Positions 6,228 through 13,561 are shown, counted from the stretch's first letter. The stretch: DNA of 13,561 bases from JBBRZF01 sp038236965 (GCA_038236965.1 JBBRZF010000091.1:1-13561), one strand, 5' to 3'. Made by a program: numbers and translations. Notes: generated by a model not told the origin, from the sequence alone.

Positions 6228-8480
6228 CTAGAACGAGTATCGGACGTAAACCCCCATCATGTGTGAGTCCGCCGAGGCATACTTGGAATTCAATACCAGG
6301 AAGCGAACCGCGTTGGTCTGCGGATCGATGGTCCCGGGTGCCGCAGTTGCGCTCTGCACAGGCATGTAAGGTGTCACGTTGTCCGTTTGGAAGTCCTCCA
6401 ACCGATAGGGCGAGAAGACGTAGCGGACCCCCGCCTTCCAGTTCGTGGCGAACTCATAAGACGTGTCGAGGTAAAGCTCCTGGAACCTGCTCGTCACATC
6501 CGGGAATGGGCGGGCTACAGCATCGATGGGGAAGAGCTGAGTTGGGAATGGGTTTGTAGTGGTGATCCTCTGGTCAGCAAACGAGAGGTCATAATTTGCG
6601 CTGAACTGCCACTTGTTGTTGCTGCTCACCGTGTTGAAAGCGAGGCCAAAACTGTCAACCTTGTCTCGCGTGCTCCGATCCCATTCGTCGCTGGGAGCGA
6701 ATTCATTCGGTGCATTCTCTTTGGCAATGGAGCGGTATCCGTAACCGATGCGCTCATGGTTGTAGTAGGCAGCCATGCCCCAACGGTCGCTGGGAGCGTA
6801 GTTGGCTTCCACACCAGCCACGCCTCGGATGTACTTGTTCAGTCCGAAGAAGTTCTTGTCATGCGCCTGACTCAGATAGCTGTAGTTTGCTGACACCAGC
6901 CAAGGGCCCTTGCCGCCAAAGTTCAGAACAATCGACGGATTGTTCGTTATGCGGCGGTCCTGATCGAAAGCGCGAAGCTCTTCAAACTCGTTCGGCGCGC
7001 GAACGTACGCGCTCTCGGGCTTGCGGTCGCCGTAGTGGTAAGTGACCTTAGCGTTGAACCACTTTGCCGGTTCGGCGATGAGACTGGTATCGCCGCCCCA
7101 TTCGTTAAGCCGGGCTACCTGCCGACGGGTCCGGTTCCAGGTTTCCAAAGTTGGAGCTACCCGGAGCTGGAACTGCCGACTGGGCCGCCAGACGGCTTCG
7201 ACGGAAGCGTTCTGACGCAGGTACGAGCTGGGAACCTCGAAAGCAGTCACCGGAGTGCTATCGAAATTGCTCGTCCAGAAGGAGCTCATATCGATAATGC
7301 CGGGGAGGTTGACGATCGCGGTCTGGTTGTCGAGATTGTAGGCGCGGTAATGAGCGGTGAGCAGCAGCGTCTTCCAATGACGGGTACCGAGAACCGCATT
7401 GCCGGTGGTCGTGTTCACTTTGCCATTCAGATTGGGTTGCGGCAGAGTTGCAGGGTCTGTGACCACAACGCCAGCCGGAACACCAGCGAAAACCGCACTG
7501 CTGAGCGTGTACGGATCAAACGCCGAGTCCTGTCGGCGCATGCTGTAAGCCAACAGCGCGGAGAAGAAGCTGTCTGCCGGCAATTTCAAACGACCTTGCA
7601 CGGTAAACGTATTCGCTCGGTTATCCGGATTGATGTAAAGCTGGTCGCGGTCGAAGCGCCACCGCCCGGCGGTACCCGGCGCGGCCCCCGGGGCTGCGTT
7701 AGACAGCGCCGTGACTTCAAACGGGTTGGTGAAGACGAGATTTTTAATGTCGTTCTGGAACCACGATCCCGTGTAATCGACCCGGATCATGCCCAAACTT
7801 CCCCGGTAGCCGATGCCGGCGCGAACCGCGGTGTTACGGTAATCGATGGGCTGCGGCATTTCGTTGGAAAAAGCCAACCAAGTTGCGCCTGCGCCTATCG
7901 GGCCTGCCGTGCGGTTGTACGCGCCCACACCCGTCGGTCGATGCCCGGTATTGTGTTCGTACATCACGTTGGCGTTGACGAACCAGTGATTGGTCAGATG
8001 GAAGTCCTGGTCGAAGAGGAATCTTTGACGGCGTGTTTGTAAACTGCGGAGCGCCGTGTTTGCAACCAGATCGTTGACGAGGCTGATTCGGGTAGGATCG
8101 TCCAGCGCAGCCTGGAAGGCACTGCGAAACGCCGTAGGAAGCGTGAACACGCCCGGGGACGTTTCCGCATACGGCGACGTTACTCCGCGGCTGATGTAAT
8201 TCGGCCAGGAGATGAAACGGAACGCACTACGGCTAACCCCAAATTTCTCTAAAACCAGGCGGTAGCGTTGATCCTTCTGGCCTGCATCAAGTCCCGTGCC
8301 AAGCAGAGACCACCGGCTACCATCTTGTCCCACAGCGTTTTTGACGTTGAATTGTTCTACCTTCCCGGGCTGCTGGGAGGTTGGGCCGGTAATCAACGAA
8401 GAAAGGCTCCTAGGGTTGGAATCCAGCTTAGATGATGGCATCCAAATCTCAACACTTTTCGAGTGATGGTCCAACTTCAT
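6228..8480 (-). CDS. MtrB/PioB-type outer-membrane beta-barrel, N-terminus apparently missing
   Basis: Known members form large barrels that hold multiheme cytochromes in the outer membrane for extracellular electron transfer. The 750-residue product shows the family pattern: a strand pair ending in SPGVFTLP (108-115), PIDYRNTAVRAGIGYRGSLG (211-230), SWFQND...NPF (239-254), an INPDNRANTFTVQGRLKLP segment (283-301), many alternating amphipathic strands with Asp/Arg-rich turns, and a C-terminal YVRYSF whose last Phe fits the assembly signal of outer-membrane proteins. It has no cysteine, so it lacks the N-terminal CxxC of some MtrB proteins. There is no signal peptide: residues 1-40 are polar, and the frame is closed by a stop at 8541-8543 with no better start between. 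The first strand(s) seem absent, so the gene may be a 5'-truncated remnant. No cytochrome gene is adjacent. Confidence 0.8.
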   Translation of the reverse strand: MKLDHHSKSVEIWMPSSKLDSNPRSLSSLITGPTSQQPGKVEQFNVKNAVGQDGSRWSLLGTGLDAGQKDQRYRLVLEKFGVSRSAFRFISWPNYISRGVTSPYAETSPGVFTLPTAFRSAFQAALDDPTRISLVNDLVANTALRSLQTRRQRFLFDQDFHLTNHWFVNANVMYEHNTGHRPTGVGAYNRTAGPIGAGATWLAFSNEMPQPIDYRNTAVRAGIGYRGSLGMIRVDYTGSWFQNDIKNLVFTNPFEVTALSNAAPGAAPGTAGRWRFDRDQLYINPDNRANTFTVQGRLKLPADSFFSALLAYSMRRQDSAFDPYTLSSAVFAGVPAGVVVTDPATLPQPNLNGKVNTTTGNAVLGTRHWKTLLLTAHYRAYNLDNQTAIVNLPGIIDMSSFWTSNFDSTPVTAFEVPSSYLRQNASVEAVWRPSRQFQLRVAPTLETWNRTRRQVARLNEWGGDTSLIAEPAKWFNAKVTYHYGDRKPESAYVRAPNEFEELRAFDQDRRITNNPSIVLNFGGKGPWLVSANYSYLSQAHDKNFFGLNKYIRGVAGVEANYAPSDRWGMAAYYNHERIGYGYRSIAKENAPNEFAPSDEWDRSTRDKVDSFGLAFNTVSSNNKWQFSANYDLSFADQRITTTNPFPTQLFPIDAVARPFPDVTSRFQELYLDTSYEFATNWKAGVRYVFSPYRLEDFQTDNVTPYMPVQSATAAPGTIDPQTNAVRFLVLNSKYASADSHMMGVYVRYSF

Positions 8481-8667
8481 GAAGATTCTTAGTTGAAGAC
8501 GTTCGGAAATTTGTTCAAGCGATCTGGCCGCCCAACAGGCTCAAGGATACTGATGCCCCAAAAAAATAAGCTCACATCGCGTCCATGGTTGCCGTCATTC
8601 TAAATACGGACACGACACGGACAAAAATTCATCCAGGTTCTATGAAATTGTTTGGAATTGATGAGGC

Positions 8668-8708
8668 GGATGGTGAGCGCGGTAGGAATCGAACCTACAA
8701 CCTACTGA
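8668..8708 (-). repeat. Copy of the 3' half of tRNA-Lys (possible attachment site)
   Basis: These 41 bases match 11300-11340 exactly. They cover the 3' side of the anticodon stem, the variable loop, the whole T arm, the 3' acceptor strand, the discriminator A and the CCA of tRNA-Lys(CTT), plus 3 bases beyond. Similarity continues for a few bases after one mismatch at 8667. The 5' half of a tRNA is not present next to it, so it is not a functional gene. Orientation is the same as the complete tRNA. Confidence 0.9.
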
Positions 8709-8717
8709 ACGAGGCCG

Positions 8718-8745
8718 AAAAAAAAGCCGCCCGGGTGAGGGCGGC
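8718..8745 (-). terminator. Intrinsic terminator of the secreted-protein gene
   Basis: On the minus strand GCCGCCC (8745-8739) and GGGCGGC (8732-8726) form a perfect 7-base stem with a 6-base loop, followed by eight T residues (8725-8718). It starts 16 bases after the stop codon of the 636-residue protein. An outer pair, CGGCCTC (8742-8748) and GAGGCCG (8711-8717), could form a competing stem across the T run. Confidence 0.92.
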
Positions 8746-8761
8746 CTCTAACCTCTGGAAG

Positions 8762-10672
8762 CTATTTCAGTTTCACCTGCACGATTCCTGTGCTGTAGTT
8801 TCCCAGCGAACCACGCGTTCCGCCACATGTGCCGAACGGAGTCGCCAGGTACTCCGTGAACGTACAGGTCTGCGCTACGTATTCCTGCGCAAACCAGATC
8901 GTATTCCCATCCACTGCGGCAGCACCATAGTCGCCCCAGCGTGGACGCGAACTGCGAAACGCAGCCGCGTACCCGGAGAATCCGTCCTGCGGACCCGCGC
9001 CCGCTAAGGCAACGTGTACATCGCCGGCTCCAGACACTGGATCAAGGGAGGAATACCCCACGCTTGGGAAGTCATTGTCGCCCGATAGTGTGTACGAGAT
9101 AACGCCTCGGCCGTTGCCAAGTGCGGCAATCGACGGATAGGTAACGTTCGTACCTGCTAATCCAATGTAGCCTTGATTAGCGACCTTAGCCTTAAGCGAT
9201 GAACCGGACAATTGTGGAGTAAGAATGTAGTACGCGATTCCGGCACGTGGACGGGTATCGCCATCTATTAGCAGTCCAGTATCCAATGCTCCCCATAACT
9301 TGCCGTTTGCGTACGAGACCTGCTGAATACGCGAGTCGTTGGCGTTCAGCAGGGACTCCGTATAGCTTGGCTGGAGAATAGCCCCAACTCGCGGCGCGCA
9401 AGTCGGATCCGCAGTGCACTGACCTAGTGGAGTGTCGCCCAATTTCTGATTTGCCCGTTGGAAGATCGCATAGGGCAGAACCGTCGTTGCTCCCACCAGC
9501 AACTGCACATTAGGAGTAGCAGAGTCCAGAGTAGAGGTGTTCGTCACAGCCCAAGTCAGCATGCTGTCGGAGAAACCGGAATCGGTAAACACGGCGCGCG
9601 AACTCATGAAGTACTCTGTGCCGCCATTAGCAAGTTGATTGCTGCCGAGCGGGGATTGAGCAGGCCAGACTGTGAACCCTACTCCGTCGGGCCCCAAGTT
9701 TGAGGTGTCCAGTAACGTCACATTCACGGATGCATCGCCGCGCCCCAGTGCACGCTTCGACAAGGCGTAAATCTCTGCTTCGCTAAAGCCGCCTGCAAAC
9801 AGCGGAAACTCATTCGCCGATAAATACAAGCCGTAGGCATCCGCCCCGATATGAGGATAGTCGGCAAAACACGCGGTTGGATTCGTGACGAATGATGGGG
9901 GCGGAGGTGACGAAGGCAGTCCTGGGCAATGATGATTCGGCGTACCTTCCGTGCCATCGTTCTGCGTCGGAATGTGATAGATGTTCCAGGATCCACTAGG
10001 ATCGCTATTTGTCGTTACCGCCAGATCCAAATGGCTTCTTCCTGTGCTCCTTCCGGTAGAGGGCTGCGTGTCAAAAGTCAGCACCGCCAGATAGAACTGG
10101 TGCGTGTCAGGGTCGAATAGACAAACTGGATCGGTGATGGAGGGGCCTCGAGCGCCAGTCGTGCGATTGATAGCTGCCGGGTATCCGTAAAAAGTATTCA
10201 GATCCATGCTTGCGATCACGGACGTGCCGGCCGTGGTAAGGACTTTGAATACATCGTTTGTCGCTTCTACGACGAAACCATTGCCTACGCAGAGCGCCTG
10301 ATCCGGAGGTTCCACGGAAAACTGATTACCCCCGTTGGAAAATCGCTGATCAAAGAAATTCAAGCCCTGCAGCGCTTGCAGTACTTCAGGATTCGATTTC
10401 GTCTTTTTGCCTCCGCGGGCGGATCTCGCCGGACCACTATGCTTAGCGATGGTGCGATTAACGCCACGGTCGGCAGCATCACTGCCAGCATCTGCTCCCT
10501 GATCGACAGCAAATTCGTCATTCGTGACTGCGTCTCCACCGGTTGGCAAATCCTTCACGGATGAGGTCCCGGCCAGCGGAACTTTAAGCTGTTGAGCAGC
10601 AAGATTATTCGAAAGCCCGAGCGACAATGCGATCACAAGAACTGCGAGCGCTAATTGAGAACGGAGTGACAT
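8762..10672 (-). CDS. Large secreted protein, probably a beta-propeller; function unknown
   Basis: The 636-residue protein starts with a Sec signal peptide (hydrophobic residues about 7-26, cleavage likely at LAA-QQ). A low-complexity, Asp/Ala-rich and then basic linker runs to about residue 95. The rest contains recurring short motifs of secreted propeller-like proteins: EPPDQALCVGNGFVVEATND (121-140), DPVCLFDPDTHQFYLAVLTF (181-200), DYPHIGADAYGLYLSANEF (271-289), and near the end RWGDYGAAAVDG followed by WFAQEY. At least eight cysteines suggest disulfides outside the cytoplasm. I see no catalytic signature; binding of a ligand or a structural role is possible. The start is supported by TAAGGAG (10687-10681) 8 bases before the ATG. 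It is the only gene between the two tRNA-Lys 3' ends and has its own terminator. Confidence 0.82.
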   Translation of the reverse strand: MSLRSQLALAVLVIALSLGLSNNLAAQQLKVPLAGTSSVKDLPTGGDAVTNDEFAVDQGADAGSDAADRGVNRTIAKHSGPARSARGGKKTKSNPEVLQALQGLNFFDQRFSNGGNQFSVEPPDQALCVGNGFVVEATNDVFKVLTTAGTSVIASMDLNTFYGYPAAINRTTGARGPSITDPVCLFDPDTHQFYLAVLTFDTQPSTGRSTGRSHLDLAVTTNSDPSGSWNIYHIPTQNDGTEGTPNHHCPGLPSSPPPPSFVTNPTACFADYPHIGADAYGLYLSANEFPLFAGGFSEAEIYALSKRALGRGDASVNVTLLDTSNLGPDGVGFTVWPAQSPLGSNQLANGGTEYFMSSRAVFTDSGFSDSMLTWAVTNTSTLDSATPNVQLLVGATTVLPYAIFQRANQKLGDTPLGQCTADPTCAPRVGAILQPSYTESLLNANDSRIQQVSYANGKLWGALDTGLLIDGDTRPRAGIAYYILTPQLSGSSLKAKVANQGYIGLAGTNVTYPSIAALGNGRGVISYTLSGDNDFPSVGYSSLDPVSGAGDVHVALAGAGPQDGFSGYAAAFRSSRPRWGDYGAAAVDGNTIWFAQEYVAQTCTFTEYLATPFGTCGGTRGSLGNYSTGIVQVKLK

Positions 10673-10680
10673 TTGTTGAT

Positions 10681-10687
10681 CTCCTTA
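10681..10687 (-). promoter_or_regulatory. Ribosome binding site of the secreted-protein gene
   Basis: TAAGGAG on the minus strand lies 8 bases before the ATG at 10672, a strong and well-placed site that fixes the start. Confidence 0.8.
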
Positions 10688-11202
10688 AAGATGGAAAATG
10701 CCGACCCACTTGAATGAATAATTTCTGAGTGGGAGCAGTGGCGTTGGCTTCGAGCCCTCTCAAGTTGTCATCGTTTACTGATAAGTTTTGCCCGGAGCTA
10801 ATAGATAGGAGACTGTTTGGATATTAGCCCTTTAAAGTGCATTGTGCGGAGTTGAGCGAATATTCTTGAGGCTTAGCCTCTTAGGATTAAGTACCTGGTT
10901 TTTTACCAATAAAGCTCGGCGTAAGGTAGCCGAGGCGATATGGGGTCGGCGCGCTTCTGCCGCTTAAGAAAAAGTCACGATGCGGCGGCGGGCTGGAAAT
11001 TTCGGCGGCCTTCGTAGTTACTTCCTCGTTACGAACCACAAGCGGAGCCGCTGGCGTCGCGCTTCGGCTCGTGGAGAGTGAGTCGGTTGGGGTTCAGGCG
11101 CACGCCACGCGAAACCGTGTCCCGCTCAATGCTCACAAGAACGCTACCTTGTTAAAAAACTACGGGCTGGAATGCGGACTGGAAATTCCGGAAATCACTA
11201 TA

Positions 11203-11227
11203 TAAGTTATTGCGGGACAATAACTTA
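11203..11227. repeat. Perfect 10-base inverted repeat with 5-base spacer
   Basis: TAAGTTATTG at 11203-11212 and CAATAACTTA at 11218-11227 are exact inverse complements around CGGGA. No T run follows on either strand, so it is not a usual terminator. The symmetry suits a dimeric DNA-binding protein. It lies 73 bases from the 3' end of the repeat that covers tRNA-Lys, inside the putative element. Confidence 0.75.
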
Positions 11228-11302
11228 GGCGAGAGCTGGTCTCGACCGTGAGAGAATACCCAGTGGTCAGAATTCCATGTAAGTGCTTGATTTTTAGGAG
11301 GA

Positions 11303-11378
<76 letters not shown>

Positions 11379-11650
11379 GTCCGAACGATTACGAAACATT
11401 CCTTGAGATGGTAAAGGAAAACAGGGAGTCGCACAGAGGAACTGCTCGGCTTCTTCCTGGATGGCTTGTCTCGTGTGTCCAAAAACAGTTTACAAAACAT
11501 TGTGCCATTCCTGCAACACAGGAACGTAAGAACTGGCGATAATGCGACATTTTCTTTTGCAGGCACTCTTTGCAGGCATTGCCTTGCAGGCATCGCCGTC
11601 GCAAGCACTGCGGTCGCAATCCATCGCCGATTCTGCGGATACTGTTTGCA
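11379..11650. other. Intergenic region upstream of tRNA-Lys
   Basis: With the terminator that follows it, this gap between the tRNA and the radical SAM gene is 319 bases. The bases just upstream of the tRNA on the minus strand should hold its promoter: TTTACC and TAATCG with 18-base spacing are a weak candidate. The right half contains the TTGCAGGCA direct repeats and two GTCGCAA copies nearby. No gene is supported; open frames here are antisense extensions from the radical SAM gene. Confidence 0.5.
11557..11592. repeat. Three direct repeats of TTGCAGGCA
   Basis: Exact 9-base copies lie at 11557-11565, 11570-11578 and 11584-11592, a period of 13-14 bases. Two GTCGCAA copies follow within the next 30 bases. 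They sit between the tRNA-Lys gene and the radical SAM terminator. They could be binding sites or slippage products. Confidence 0.8.
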
Positions 11651-11678
11651 AAAGAGAAGCCGCCTGGCTCGGCGGCTT
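11651..11678 (-). terminator. Intrinsic terminator of the radical SAM gene
   Basis: On the minus strand AAGCCGCC (11678-11671) pairs perfectly with GGCGGCTT (11664-11657) around a 6-base loop, followed by CTCTTTT. It lies 20 bases after the stop codon. Confidence 0.85.
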
Positions 11679-11697
11679 TATCGGCAAGATTGTCGGC

Positions 11698-12723
11698 CTA
11701 CTCGATCTGTATCAGTTCGCCGACACTTATGTCACGCTGCTGTTCTTTCAGCGTTTGCGGAGCGCGCCAGAAATCCATGTAGCTCACTTGATGCACGCAG
11801 CTTACGGTGCAATGCGGCGCGCAGCCTTTTTCCGTTATGTACTCGCGGCGGATGTCGGCCACGCTGTATTCGGAAAGCGGCGTTCCCGGGTATCCGCGCT
11901 GTTGCGAGCAATAGTGGACGAGACCCTCTTCGCAGATGTAGATGTAGCGGGCTCCGGCGCGGCAACGCCAGTTGTTGGGCTTGCCGTCGGCAATGTTGTC
12001 CTGGAAATAATTCAGGCGCGAATAGTGTGTGCGCTCCAGGTTCTTCATCTTCATGAAGACTTCGCGTTCCTTCGCCTCCAGGGGACGTAGCTGTCCACCG
12101 CCGTCGTGGATGATGCCGACGGTGGAGGTGAATCCAAGCTGGCGGGCGCGACGCCCAACGACCAGCGCGTCGTGCGGATCTTTCATTCCTCCGCCGACCA
12201 CGCTATTGATGTTCACGTGGAAGTCGGCGTATTCACTCAGCAGTTGCAGCTTTTTATCCAGAACCTTCAGGCTCTTTTTCGAGACTTCGTCGGGCATCAC
12301 GTTGTCGATGGAGATCTGCATGTGATCGAGGCCGGCGTCGTTGAGGCGCTTGATGCGGTCGGCGGTAAGCAGGTATCCATTGGTGATCATGCCGGTGATG
12401 ATGCGCTGTCCGCGAATGTAGCTGATGAGTTCGTCGAGGTCGGGATGCAGGAGGGGCTCGCCGCCGCTGATGGTCACGATGGTAGTGCCCAGACGCGACA
12501 AGTCATCGATGCGCTGCTTCATCGTATCGATGGGCACCGGCTTCGATGTGGTGTCGTACTCGTTGCAGTAGGTACACGCGAGATTACACTTGCGCATGGG
12601 AATGATGTGAGCCATGACGGGATGGTCGGTGGAGACGATTCCCTTGGCGATCATTGCCAACTCACGCAGGCGGCGCTCTACGGCACGATAGGTACGACGA
12701 AACCCTTGTTTCCTCTTGGACAT
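11698..12723 (-). CDS. Radical SAM enzyme with C-terminal cysteine-rich region
   Basis: The 341-residue protein has the radical SAM cluster motif CNLACTYC (C46, C50, C53), which binds a 4Fe-4S cluster that cleaves S-adenosylmethionine. GGEP at 87-90 binds the methionine part, and ITNGYLL (113-119) and QISIDN (136-141) fit the partial TIM barrel. After the barrel six cysteines form two groups: C254, C264 and C272, then C301, C305 and C309. They resemble a SPASM or twitch region for auxiliary clusters but do not match the standard SPASM spacing. A basic N-terminal helix precedes the barrel. Relatives act on peptides, cofactors or lipids, and this member's substrate is unknown. No precursor peptide or partner gene is beside it; it has its own terminator and is divergent from malQ. 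The ribosome binding site is weak (AGAGAA). Confidence 0.88.
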   Translation of the reverse strand: MSKRKQGFRRTYRAVERRLRELAMIAKGIVSTDHPVMAHIIPMRKCNLACTYCNEYDTTSKPVPIDTMKQRIDDLSRLGTTIVTISGGEPLLHPDLDELISYIRGQRIITGMITNGYLLTADRIKRLNDAGLDHMQISIDNVMPDEVSKKSLKVLDKKLQLLSEYADFHVNINSVVGGGMKDPHDALVVGRRARQLGFTSTVGIIHDGGGQLRPLEAKEREVFMKMKNLERTHYSRLNYFQDNIADGKPNNWRCRAGARYIYICEEGLVHYCSQQRGYPGTPLSEYSVADIRREYITEKGCAPHCTVSCVHQVSYMDFWRAPQTLKEQQRDISVGELIQIE

Positions 12724-13008
12724 ACGTTGTGATTCTCTATTACACCATAAATCATAAATGGGGGTGGAAGCGGTTCGGGCTATTCAGTCACTTTTGGGGC
12801 CCGATTGGCGATTTATGCGGAGCGGATGGGACAGCGTCTAAGGTGACTTGGCTGAATCCGTTGTCTTCTACTTCTATTGGATATCGCGCCAAGGCAATTC
12901 GGACCACTTTTATGCAACCGGCAACTGCTCGTCGCGCTCGAATGGTAATCTTGATTTTCGGGTAAACGTTTTGCGGAGTTTCGCCGATTCCCATCTAAGA
13001 CATTCAAA
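12724..13008. other. Divergent intergenic region between radical SAM gene and malQ
   Basis: This 285-base gap must hold both promoters. Next to the radical SAM start is an AT-rich stretch with a CATAAAT direct repeat (around 12748-12760). A 68-codon minus-strand frame (12788-12994) and an overlapping plus-strand frame exist, but neither shows a ribosome binding site or family motif. No structured RNA was recognised. Confidence 0.5.
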
Positions 13009-13561
13009 ATGACAGAGAAACTTCTCGCTCAGCGCGCCTCTGGAATCCTGCTTCATCCCACCTCGTTGCCCTCTCGCGGCGGCATCGGAGACCTTGGGCC
13101 CGCGGCTTATGAATTCGCGGATTTCCTTTTCGCCGGCAAGCAGACGCTGTGGCAGGTGCTGCCGCTGGCGCCCGCTGGAATGGGCAACTCACCTTATTCC
13201 GCGACCTCGGCCTTTGCCGGCAATGTGTTGCTCATCAGCCTGGAACGTCTTGCGGATCGAGGACTGATCGAGCGCTCTTGGATAGAGATGCAGTCAAAGG
13301 AATGTGACTGCGTGGACTTCGCTGCGGTTGCGAAGGCAAAGCTTCCGCTGCTGGAAGAGGCTGCACGAAAATTCCTGGCCAGCGCTTCCGGAGATGCGCG
13401 TGCGCGTTACGACCGGTTCCTCGGCGAGAACGCCTGGTGGCTGGAAGACTTCGTCCTCTTCGATGCCTTGCGCAAGCGCTTTGGCGGCGAAAGCTGGAAC
13501 AAGTGGCCGCACGAACTGGCACATCGCGAGAACGACGCGATTCACTTCAAGCGCGAGGAAC
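13009..13561 (+). CDS. malQ: 4-alpha-glucanotransferase (amylomaltase), 5' part
   Basis: The first 184 residues of a glycoside hydrolase family 77 enzyme are present; the gene runs off the right edge. MalQ moves alpha-1,4-glucan chains between maltodextrins in the cytoplasm, in glycogen and maltose metabolism. The N-terminal hallmark SGILLHPTSLPS (11-22) is followed by GIGDLGPAAYEFADFL, LWQVLPLAP, GNSPYSATSAFAGN and LLISLERL, in the order and spacing of family members. The catalytic residues lie further downstream, outside the window. The ATG at 13009 has only a weak upstream purine stretch (TAAGA), but it puts the conserved motif at the usual distance from the start. Confidence 0.93.
   Translation, partial: MTEKLLAQRASGILLHPTSLPSRGGIGDLGPAAYEFADFLFAGKQTLWQVLPLAPAGMGNSPYSATSAFAGNVLLISLERLADRGLIERSWIEMQSKECDCVDFAAVAKAKLPLLEEAARKFLASASGDARARYDRFLGENAWWLEDFVLFDALRKRFGGESWNKWPHELAHRENDAIHFKREE

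Larger units (their letters stand above)
10673..11299. other. Gene-poor stretch inside the tRNA-bounded segment
   Basis: About 630 bases without a convincing gene. The part next to the secreted-protein gene (about 10680-10920) is AT-richer and presumably holds its promoter and leader. It contains inverted repeats CCCACT/AGTGGG (10705-10710 and 10728-10733), GAGGC/GCCTC (10868-10880) and CTCGGC/GCCGAG (10915-10920 and 10929-10934). The rest is GC-richer. On the plus strand a frame stays open for 91 codons (10930-11202, stop TAA at 11203) but has no ATG and matches no family I know, so it may be a decayed gene or chance. No tRNA or known riboswitch was recognised. Confidence 0.55.

Noticed and set aside
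7035..8042. Long plus-strand open frame (335 codons) opposite the barrel gene
   Set aside because: It is antisense to a well-supported barrel gene, has no family motif and low-quality composition.
8668..8708. Second functional tRNA-Lys gene
   Set aside because: The 5' half, including D arm, 5' acceptor strand and anticodon, is missing.
10690..10860. Cyclic-di-GMP or cobalamin riboswitch in the leader of the secreted-protein gene
   Set aside because: Only short fragments resemble the consensus (a GGGCAAA-like stretch); the conserved core order is not present.
11542..12090. Plus-strand open frame (182 codons) starting with a signal-peptide-like stretch
   Set aside because: Most of it is antisense to the radical SAM gene and includes its terminator; the hydrophobic start comes from the TTGCAGGCA repeats.
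12106..12732. Plus-strand open frame (208 codons)
   Set aside because: Entirely antisense to the radical SAM gene; no motif.
12788..12994. Small minus-strand gene of 68 codons between the radical SAM gene and malQ
   Set aside because: No ribosome binding site and no recognisable motif; an overlapping plus-strand frame is equally open.

Overview
The window looks like chromosomal DNA of an acidobacterium (Acidobacteriota, probably class Terriglobia). This is an inference from protein style and gene repertoire: a Tat-exported aldo/keto reductase, an MtrB/PioB-type outer-membrane barrel, an orphan radical SAM enzyme, a large secreted propeller-like protein, and G-rich hexamer repeats between genes. 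No rRNA or taxonomic marker is present to prove it.

Left part (1-6230). A (GGGCAA)n array at the left edge is followed by a GT4-type glycosyltransferase on the minus strand. On the other side of that gene is a second purine-rich stretch carrying GGGCGA units. Next come a Tat-signal aldo/keto reductase (+) and a small secreted Arg-Asp/Asn-Gly-rich protein (-), convergent on a shared perfect hairpin terminator. Divergent from the small protein is an ABC-F ATPase of the Uup type (+, probable TTG start). It is followed 58 bases later by a short-chain dehydrogenase/reductase, likely in the same transcript.

Middle part (6230-11380, genes on the minus strand). An MtrB/PioB-type barrel gene has a good C-terminal beta-signal but no signal peptide and seems to lack its first strand(s). 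No multiheme cytochrome gene lies next to it. Upstream of it is an exact 41-base copy of the 3' half of tRNA-Lys(CTT). The complete tRNA-Lys gene lies 2.6 kb further right in the same orientation. The geometry (intact tRNA at one end, displaced 3' end at the other) is that of a small element integrated at a tRNA. Between the copies are one gene, for a 636-residue secreted protein with its own terminator, and about 630 bases without a convincing gene, but no integrase.

Right part (11380-13561). A stretch with three short direct repeats is followed by an orphan radical SAM enzyme with extra C-terminal cysteines (-). After a divergent intergenic region comes the start of malQ (4-alpha-glucanotransferase, +), which runs off the window.

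No single metabolic pathway ties the genes together. The main themes are envelope and exported proteins plus a tRNA-associated insertion. I see no CRISPR array, toxin-antitoxin pair, transposase or phage gene. The item most worth follow-up is the tRNA-Lys-bounded segment and the truncated barrel gene next to it.
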